A stretch of DNA of 10,769 bases from JBFGRM01 sp041563675 (GTDB lineage Bacteria > Nitrospirota > Nitrospiria > Nitrospirales > Nitrospiraceae). Positions within the stretch are counted from its first letter, which is position 1; every line of letters begins with the position of its first letter. The stretch spans positions 1 to 10,769 of the forward strand of contig JBFGRM010000067.1 in the NCBI GenBank assembly GCA_041563675.1, in the 5' to 3' direction. The notes under the pieces were generated by a model. It was not told the DNA's origin. It searched no databases and worked only from the letters and a program-made list of their open reading frames with translations. Below are positions 6,893-10,769 of the stretch, piece after piece. The position numbers and the translations under genes were made by a program.

Positions 6893-7063
6893 ATGGTCTG
6901 CCGACGTTGTCAGGGATTTATGGTTCCCGAGTGGTGCACGGACTTGGAGTTCGATATCTGGACGTTGCGTTGCGTGAACTGCGGCGCGATCGTGGACCCG
7001 ACCATTGACCGCCATCAGGGCGTCCCGACCGTGGACAAGCGCCCCATATTGGCCGCGTCCTAA
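6893..7063 (+). CDS. 56-residue double-CxxC zinc-ribbon protein
   Basis: ATG at 6893 to TAA at 7061-7063 encodes 56 residues beginning MVCRRCQGFMVPEW. Two CxxC knuckles (Cys-3/Cys-6 and Cys-27/Cys-30, the latter in RCVNCGAIVD) form a classic zinc ribbon. The 20-residue segment between them is rich in acidic and aromatic residues. The strong RBS upstream and a rho-independent terminator 14 nt after the stop make it a compact single-gene transcription unit. Function is unknown. Proteins of this size and form are usually annotated as hypothetical, and could bind nucleic acid or protein, or serve as a zinc-dependent structural adaptor. No partner gene is evident: the upstream gene is Hpt, more than 200 bp away, and the downstream gene is convergent. 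Confidence 0.8.
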   Translation: MVCRRCQGFMVPEWCTDLEFDIWTLRCVNCGAIVDPTIDRHQGVPTVDKRPILAAS

Positions 7064-7077
7064 CATCCCGCCGTCGA

Positions 7078-7118
7078 CCCGGCGGCGGCGTCTTCAACAA
7101 CGCCGCCGGGTTCTTTTC
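7078..7118 (+). terminator. Rho-independent terminator after the zinc-ribbon gene
   Basis: CCCGGCGGCG (7078-7087) pairs perfectly with CGCCGCCGGG (7101-7110), a 10-bp GC stem with a 13-nt loop, followed by the T-rich TTCTTTTC. A slightly shifted pairing (GGCGGCGT with ACGCCGCC) gives a tighter loop. The T-tract is only on the plus-strand side, so it serves the zinc-ribbon gene. Confidence 0.85.
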
Positions 7119-7150
7119 TGTCATCCAGAGGAAATCATATCGAAGCCTGC

Positions 7151-7174
7151 GTGACGTCTCCGTCAAGACGTCAC
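7151..7174. repeat. Perfect 9-bp inverted repeat overlapping the stop of the small membrane-protein gene
   Basis: GTGACGTCT (7151-7159), 6-bp loop, AGACGTCAC (7166-7174). The right arm contains the stop codon (7171-7173) of the minus-strand gene. There is no T-tract on the minus-strand side, so it is not a canonical intrinsic terminator. It could be an mRNA 3'-end stabilising hairpin or a protein-binding palindrome. Confidence 0.5.
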
Positions 7175-7470
7175 GTCGGTCCTGGGCCATCGTCGATGCC
7201 GCCCTCTTTCCCCTTTTCACCTGTCGATCCCTCCTCACGTCCTGCGCGAGCGCGGCGATGCTGGACAGTCGCGTACATGCCGTAGACCTGCGCCAGAAGG
7301 CCCGTCACGATGAGGGCCAGCGAGGTGCGCAACCAGGCCGTCTCCGGACTGGCCAGGCCTTCGATCCCGATGACGAACCCGACGGCGATGCAGGCGACAC
7401 CGAAGGCGCGCGCAACCAGCGCGGACGGCGGCCCGAAGAGCGACAATCCTCGGCGGTCTGCTTGGGGCAC
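7171..7470 (-). CDS. Small two-helix membrane protein, function unknown
   Basis: I place the start at GTG 7470, 7 nt after the stop of the TPR lipoprotein gene, giving 99 residues; an AAGG at modest spacing precedes it. The sequence predicts two transmembrane helices (about 22-40, FGVACIAVGFVIG; and 49-68, TSLALIVTGLLAQVYG) joined by a short loop. A basic patch (HRRARAGR) and a hydrophilic, Gly- and charge-rich tail follow. By the positive-inside rule the tail is probably cytoplasmic, as is the Arg-containing N-terminus. It is likely co-transcribed with the TPR gene. I do not recognise a family. The clear hydrophobic pattern and tight spacing argue for a real gene, while the lack of a strong RBS and the low complexity of the tail are the main doubts. 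Confidence 0.6.
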   Translation of the reverse strand: MPQADRRGLSLFGPPSALVARAFGVACIAVGFVIGIEGLASPETAWLRTSLALIVTGLLAQVYGMYATVQHRRARAGREEGSTGEKGKEGGIDDGPGPT

Positions 7471-7477
7471 TTCGCCT

Positions 7478-8185
7478 TCACCCTTCCGTTGCGCGTGACG
7501 CCCGGATGGACTCGGCACGCCGCTCCAGCCGGTCGGCCTCGTCATCGCGATGGATCTTTCGCAGCAGCACGACATACCGATCGAGTGTGTCAGCGACGCG
7601 CAGGTCTTCGGGACCGTACGCCATTTCGTAGATACCCAGCGCGCGCTCATAGAGCAGCGCCGCGGCCTCGTAGTCGTCTTTGGCAACGTGGAGTTGGGCC
7701 AGGTTCATCAGGGTCAAAGCGATATCCGGGTGGGAAGGGCCGTGCGCGCCCTCCTTGATCGCAAGGGCCCGCTTCAGATAGTGCTCGGCTTCAGGATATT
7801 GCCCGTGCATCCGGTTCAGCACGCCGAGGTTGTTGAGGATCGCGGCGGCGTCCGGGTGGTCCGGGCCCCTGACTTTCTGCACGATGCGCAAGGCCTCGAG
7901 GTATCGGGGCTCGGCATCAATAAATTTCCGCTGTCCTTCATAGGCCCGGGCGAGGAACGTCAGGGTCAGCGCGACGCGGAGTTCGTCCCCCTCCCCGCCC
8001 CTCGCCTTGACGAGAGCGGCGGAAAAAATTCGCTCGGCACGAGGGTAGTCTTCCGCCGTCAAGGCCTGCTGCCCCGCGGCCATCGCCGACTCCCAAGTCT
8101 GCTGAACGCACGCGCCGATCAGGAGCGTCATCAGCACGCTCGCGCCAACAAACTCGCTTACCTTCCGGTATGCTTGGCCCTTCAA
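7478..8185 (-). CDS. TPR-repeat lipoprotein
   Basis: This 235-residue protein begins at TTG 8185. The unusual start is supported by GAGGA (minus strand, 8197-8193) with an ideal 7-nt spacer. The N-terminus is basic, then hydrophobic, ending in the lipobox IGAC (Cys-26), so the product is probably a lipid-anchored periplasmic protein. Residues 31-225 are about five tetratricopeptide repeats. The central ones have the 42-residue period and GPDHPD / GPSHPD linkers of the kinesin-light-chain-like TPR class (for example LNNLGVLNRMHGQYPEAEHY). Such arrays are protein-interaction scaffolds and the partner is not predictable. The small membrane protein 7 nt downstream is probably in the same transcript. 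The upstream oxidoreductase gene is on the same strand but separated by 105 bp of repeat-bearing DNA. Confidence 0.88.
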   Translation of the reverse strand: MKGQAYRKVSEFVGASVLMTLLIGACVQQTWESAMAAGQQALTAEDYPRAERIFSAALVKARGGEGDELRVALTLTFLARAYEGQRKFIDAEPRYLEALRIVQKVRGPDHPDAAAILNNLGVLNRMHGQYPEAEHYLKRALAIKEGAHGPSHPDIALTLMNLAQLHVAKDDYEAAALLYERALGIYEMAYGPEDLRVADTLDRYVVLLRKIHRDDEADRLERRAESIRASRATEG

Positions 8186-8206
8186 ACGGTTTTCCTCGTG
8201 TTAGTC

Positions 8207-8283
8207 GTTCCAAGTTCCAGGTTCCACGTTCCAAGTTTCGGAATGACATTTCTCCAAGAGCCTGGAACCTGGGACCTGGGACG
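8207..8283. repeat. Inverted array of heptanucleotide repeats (GTTCCAN)
   Basis: The left arm is a perfect-phase 7-bp tandem: GTTCCAA, GTTCCAG, GTTCCAC, GTTCCAA, GTTTCGG (8207-8241). The right arm (8261-8281) is the same family on the opposite strand: CCTGGAA, CCTGGGA, CCTGGGA. The 21-bp segments 8206-8226 and 8263-8283 are inverted copies with 18 of 21 identities, so transcripts could form a long stem. It fills most of the gap between the oxidoreductase and TPR genes. It recalls short tandem heptamer families known in cyanobacteria (STRR), but the sequence differs and kinship is not claimed. Confidence 0.8.
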
Positions 8284-8290
8284 TGTTGTG

Positions 8291-9670
8291 CTACGTCTTC
8301 TTAAGTCGTCCAACTAATTCTTCAGCCGGATAGGTCACGATCTCCGCGAGGGTGGGATGGTAGTGCGGCATGCGCAGCAAGTCGTGGACCGTTCCCCGGA
8401 AATACACAACGGCGATCAACTCGTGAATCAGCTCCCCCGCTTCCGGCCCGACGATGTGGGCGCCAATGACCTCACCGCTCTCCGGCCGGCAAAGCAGCTT
8501 GACGTGCCCGTGCGCGGCGCCCAGGATGATCGATTTCCCGTGGTTGTTGAAAGGATAGGAAGCCGAGAGGTAGGGAATCTCTTGGGCGCGGCAGTCTCTC
8601 TCGCTCAGACCCAAGGTGGCGACCTGCGGATCCGTGAAAATGACCTCCACCTTGAGTCGGCCATCCATTCGTTCCGGGGGCCCCGTGGTGCGCAGCGCGT
8701 TGCGCGCGGCCATTTCACCCTGTTGGATCGCGATGTGGACGATTTCGTGGAGCCCGGTCACATCCCCGGCGGCGAAGATGTGCGGCTGGCTCGTCCGCAT
8801 GTCGTCATCGACCACCACCCGTCCCGCCCTCGTGTCCACCCCCGCCGCCGCCAGGTTCAACCCGTCGATGTTCGGCCGCCGCCCCAGGGCTTGCAGGATG
8901 ACCTCTCCCGCGACCTGCACGTCCCGTCCCTCGTGCGAGAAAACGGCCACCCGCTGATCACCCTCCCGCGCCACCCTGCGCAGGCTCGTGCCGAGGTGCA
9001 GCGTCACGCCCTCGTGGCGAAGTTGCGCCTCGATGGGGAGGACCACGTCCTCATCGAGGTGCGAGAGCACGTGTGAGCTGCGCTGGACGAGCGTCACGCT
9101 CGTGCCGATCCGGGCAAAGAACTGCCCCAGCTCAAGCGCAACGGCCCCGCCGCCCAACACCAGCAGGGATGCCGGCTGGTCCCGAAGCTCGAGCAGGTCG
9201 TCGCTCGTGAGATACCCGGTCTCCTCCAGTCCGGGGATCGGGAGGCGGGAGGGAACCGACCCCGTGGCAATGACAAAGGCGTTGGCTTTCACGAGCCGGG
9301 TGCCGACCGCCACCTCGTTCGCCGACACGAAAGCGGCCCGATCCTCGTAGAGGGTGTACTGCGGGGAACGCAGGGAGCTGATCCGGTCTTCGGCAAATTC
9401 GCGGACCAGGCGCGCCTTGCGATCAATGATCGCGCCCAGGTCCGCGCCGGCCCGCACGGGCAGGAGCCCGAACTCCGTCGCGCGGCGCATCTGGGCGATC
9501 AGGTCGGATGAGCGGAGAATCGCCTTGGAGGGCATGCACCCGCGCAGGATGCAGAGGCCGCCGAGGGGGCCGTGGTCGACGATTCCGACATCGGCGCCCG
9601 CCTCGGCGGCGGTGCGCGCCGCCGCATAGCCCGCGGAGCCGCCCCCGATGACCAGGAGGTCATGGGCCAT
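8291..9670 (-). CDS. Pyridine nucleotide-disulfide oxidoreductase (dihydrolipoamide dehydrogenase / MerA-like, class I)
   Basis: FAD- and NAD(P)-dependent disulfide oxidoreductase of 459 residues, the usual length for the catalytic core. FAD site: VIGGGSAGY (7-15). Redox-active disulfide: GGLCILRGCMPSK (Cys-40, Cys-45). Second nucleotide-binding site: GGGAVALE (173-180), with Q196-R197 at the end of the following strand rather than an acidic residue, which hints at NADPH preference. Second FAD contact: IFAAGDV (298-304). C-terminal interface: HYHPTLAE (436-443) with the catalytic His-Glu. There is no N-terminal heavy-metal domain and no C-terminal vicinal Cys pair, so it is not a true mercuric reductase, and no dehydrogenase-complex E1/E2 genes are adjacent. 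The substrate is unknown. ATG 9670 is preferred over GTG 9676 because a GGGA lies 8 nt before it. It is cytoplasmic. Confidence 0.92.
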   Translation of the reverse strand: MAHDLLVIGGGSAGYAAARTAAEAGADVGIVDHGPLGGLCILRGCMPSKAILRSSDLIAQMRRATEFGLLPVRAGADLGAIIDRKARLVREFAEDRISSLRSPQYTLYEDRAAFVSANEVAVGTRLVKANAFVIATGSVPSRLPIPGLEETGYLTSDDLLELRDQPASLLVLGGGAVALELGQFFARIGTSVTLVQRSSHVLSHLDEDVVLPIEAQLRHEGVTLHLGTSLRRVAREGDQRVAVFSHEGRDVQVAGEVILQALGRRPNIDGLNLAAAGVDTRAGRVVVDDDMRTSQPHIFAAGDVTGLHEIVHIAIQQGEMAARNALRTTGPPERMDGRLKVEVIFTDPQVATLGLSERDCRAQEIPYLSASYPFNNHGKSIILGAAHGHVKLLCRPESGEVIGAHIVGPEAGELIHELIAVVYFRGTVHDLLRMPHYHPTLAEIVTYPAEELVGRLKKT

Positions 9671-9936
9671 GTCCACATCCCGCGCTCATGCGACGGTTGT
9701 AGCCAATTCGGTCGCCGGGTCGCAAGGGCAGCCCCGTCCGGGCCGCCTTTCAAGGCCGGCCGACGCCGTGAACCCCTCGATAGTAGGAGCAATCAGGGTC
9801 ATGGGGGTCCTTTGCTACAATTGATCGTTGGGCCCTTTGCTGCAGGCCGAGCACCGTCTTTCCCGCGATCAGGGAACTATATCTTCCGTCACAGATCGAC
9901 GAGACGTCGACGGTAGCAAGCAGCCCGGTGGTGTGT
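9671..9936. other. Divergent intergenic region with direct repeats
   Basis: This 266-bp gap separates the oxidoreductase from the divergent membrane sensor. It contains two direct copies of CCTTTGCTRCA (9809-9819 and 9834-9844) starting 25 bp apart, a TACAAT at 9816-9821 without a convincing -35 box, and a short AT-rich TATATC at 9878-9883. I find no RNA gene or convincing coding frame here. It presumably holds the promoters of both flanking genes. Confidence 0.4.
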
Positions 9937-10769
9937 ATGCCGAACTGGGAAAATGCCCTGCGAGACATCGTTCACGTCCTGTGGCCGGAAACGATCCGCC
10001 GCAAGATCATCGCCTTCGCGCTCCTCGCGACGTTGATCCCCTCGCTGACCATGGGCTGGCTGTCCTACGCCCAGCACAAGCAGATCCTCGTGGAAAAAAC
10101 GTCCGCGGAGCTGCGCAACGCCACGGCCCATACGGCGCGCGAGCTGAATCTCTGGCTGCGCGAACGGCGGCATGAGGCGAAAGTCTTCTCCAACTCCTAC
10201 GAGGTGACCGAGAACCTGGAGAAGAGCCTGAAGAGACGGGGCCGGGCCCCCGCCGTCCGCCGCTTGCAGGACTACCTGAAGTCGGTCCGAGTCAAATTCG
10301 CCGACTACGAGGAGCTCCTGGTGGTCGACAGCAAACTCCGCGTCATTGCGACCAGCGCGCGAAAGGCCAGCGCTGTGCACCTGCCCGCCAACTGGTTCGG
10401 CTTGGCGCGGGCCGATGCACCCATCGTGGGCGACCCTCATTGGGACGACCAGCGCCAGCGCGGCGTCATCAATCTGGGGGTTCCCGTCCGCACGTCCAAC
10501 GGCCGCCTGCTGGGCCTGCTCATCGCCAAGTTGAATTTTCGAACGCTGAAACGGATGCTCGAGACGCACAAAGTGAATGAGATCGGCCGACTGTACGTCA
10601 TGGGCGCGGACGGCTCCGTGGTGCTGGCGTCCCGGCCCCTTCCCGAGGCTTTCTTGCAAACCACGCTCTCCGGTGACACGGCTCGCGCGCTCTTCGAGCA
10701 TGAGGGCAGCGCCCGCGTCTATAACAATTACGCAGGAACCGGAGTCATCGGCATGCTAATGCCCGTCAA
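9937..10769 (+). CDS. Membrane sensor protein with Cache-like periplasmic domain, 3' end cut by window
   Basis: The frame is open from ATG 9937 to the right edge (277 codons). A short basic cytoplasmic N-terminus (RRK, 21-23) precedes one transmembrane helix (about 24-46, IIAFALLATLIPSLTMGWLSY). The following extracytoplasmic region starts with a long helix (47-100, TSAELRNATAHTARELNLWL). It then has alternating strands with the repeated 'y..l.v.d....v....' plan of double Cache sensors: DYEELLVVDSKLRVIATS (123-140) and EIGRLYVMGADGSVVLAS (215-232). ARADAPIVGDPHWDD and GVINLGVPVRTSNGRLLGLLIAKLNF match the first-module core. The output domain (histidine kinase, GGDEF, methyl-accepting or other) lies outside the window. 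GTG codons at 9928 and 9931 are in-frame alternatives; GGTGGTG is the only, weak, RBS-like stretch. Family level is well supported, function is not. Confidence 0.85.
   Translation, partial: MPNWENALRDIVHVLWPETIRRKIIAFALLATLIPSLTMGWLSYAQHKQILVEKTSAELRNATAHTARELNLWLRERRHEAKVFSNSYEVTENLEKSLKRRGRAPAVRRLQDYLKSVRVKFADYEELLVVDSKLRVIATSARKASAVHLPANWFGLARADAPIVGDPHWDDQRQRGVINLGVPVRTSNGRLLGLLIAKLNFRTLKRMLETHKVNEIGRLYVMGADGSVVLASRPLPEAFLQTTLSGDTARALFEHEGSARVYNNYAGTGVIGMLMPV

Noticed and set aside
7078..7118. Bidirectional terminator serving the minus-strand small membrane-protein gene
   Set aside because: The T-tract is only on the plus-strand side. The minus-strand side of the stem is not followed by a T-run.
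8207..8283. CRISPR array
   Set aside because: Units are 7 bp with no spacers and include inverted copies. This is a short tandem repeat, not a repeat-spacer structure, and no cas genes are present.
7550..8317. 255-codon plus-strand frame
   Set aside because: It is antisense to the TPR lipoprotein and runs into the heptamer repeats. The minus frame has regular TPR periodicity and a well-placed RBS.
8291..9670. Mercuric reductase (merA)
   Set aside because: It lacks the N-terminal metal-binding domain and the C-terminal vicinal cysteines, and no mer genes are nearby.
9889..10701. Long open frame (270 codons) on the minus strand at the right edge
   Set aside because: It is antisense to the plus-strand sensor, which has a clear transmembrane helix and Cache-type pattern. 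The minus frame shows no domain and is a typical GC-rich shadow.

Overview
The window is GC-rich, densely coded bacterial DNA. It carries two-component signalling proteins, several exported or lipid-anchored periplasmic proteins, and strong Shine-Dalgarno sites (AGGAGG type), which points to a Gram-negative-type environmental bacterium. A tiny double-CxxC zinc-ribbon gene, heptanucleotide repeats and an orphan Hpt protein would fit lineages such as Nitrospirota or Methylomirabilota. That placement is a guess: no rRNA or marker gene is present.

Layout. Positions 1-2342 (minus) hold most of a hybrid sensor histidine kinase (REC-REC-PAS-HisKA-HATPase-REC) whose end lies beyond the left edge. Divergent from it is a small cupredoxin lipoprotein (2493-2936, plus), which overlaps tail to tail by 14 bp with a class V PLP-dependent enzyme of the isopenicillin-N-epimerase-like group (2923-4131, minus). 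A divergent intergenic region (4132-4419) carries credible promoters for both sides. It leads into a translationally coupled pair (4420-5202 and 5199-6215) that looks like a copper amine oxidase split into an N-domain-like lipoprotein and an exported C-domain. The second protein appears to lack the tyrosine that becomes topaquinone. A stand-alone Hpt phosphotransfer protein follows (6292-6675), then a 56-residue zinc-ribbon protein with its own strong RBS and terminator (6893-7120).

From 9670 back to 7171 the minus strand encodes a pyridine nucleotide-disulfide oxidoreductase (dihydrolipoamide dehydrogenase / mercuric reductase-like), a TPR lipoprotein and a small two-helix membrane protein. 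The right edge (9937-10769, plus) is the start of a membrane sensor with a Cache-like periplasmic domain, cut by the window.

Themes. Two sensors and an Hpt suggest phosphorelay signalling, although none is provably a partner of another. The cupredoxin and the amine-oxidase-like pair suggest copper-dependent periplasmic chemistry. The observations most worth a second look are the split, apparently topaquinone-less amine-oxidase-like pair; heptanucleotide GTYCCAR repeat arrays at two intergenic sites, one forming a long inverted array; and a perfect hairpin that would mask the ribosome-binding site of the cupredoxin gene. No tRNA, rRNA, CRISPR array, transposase or integrase is seen.
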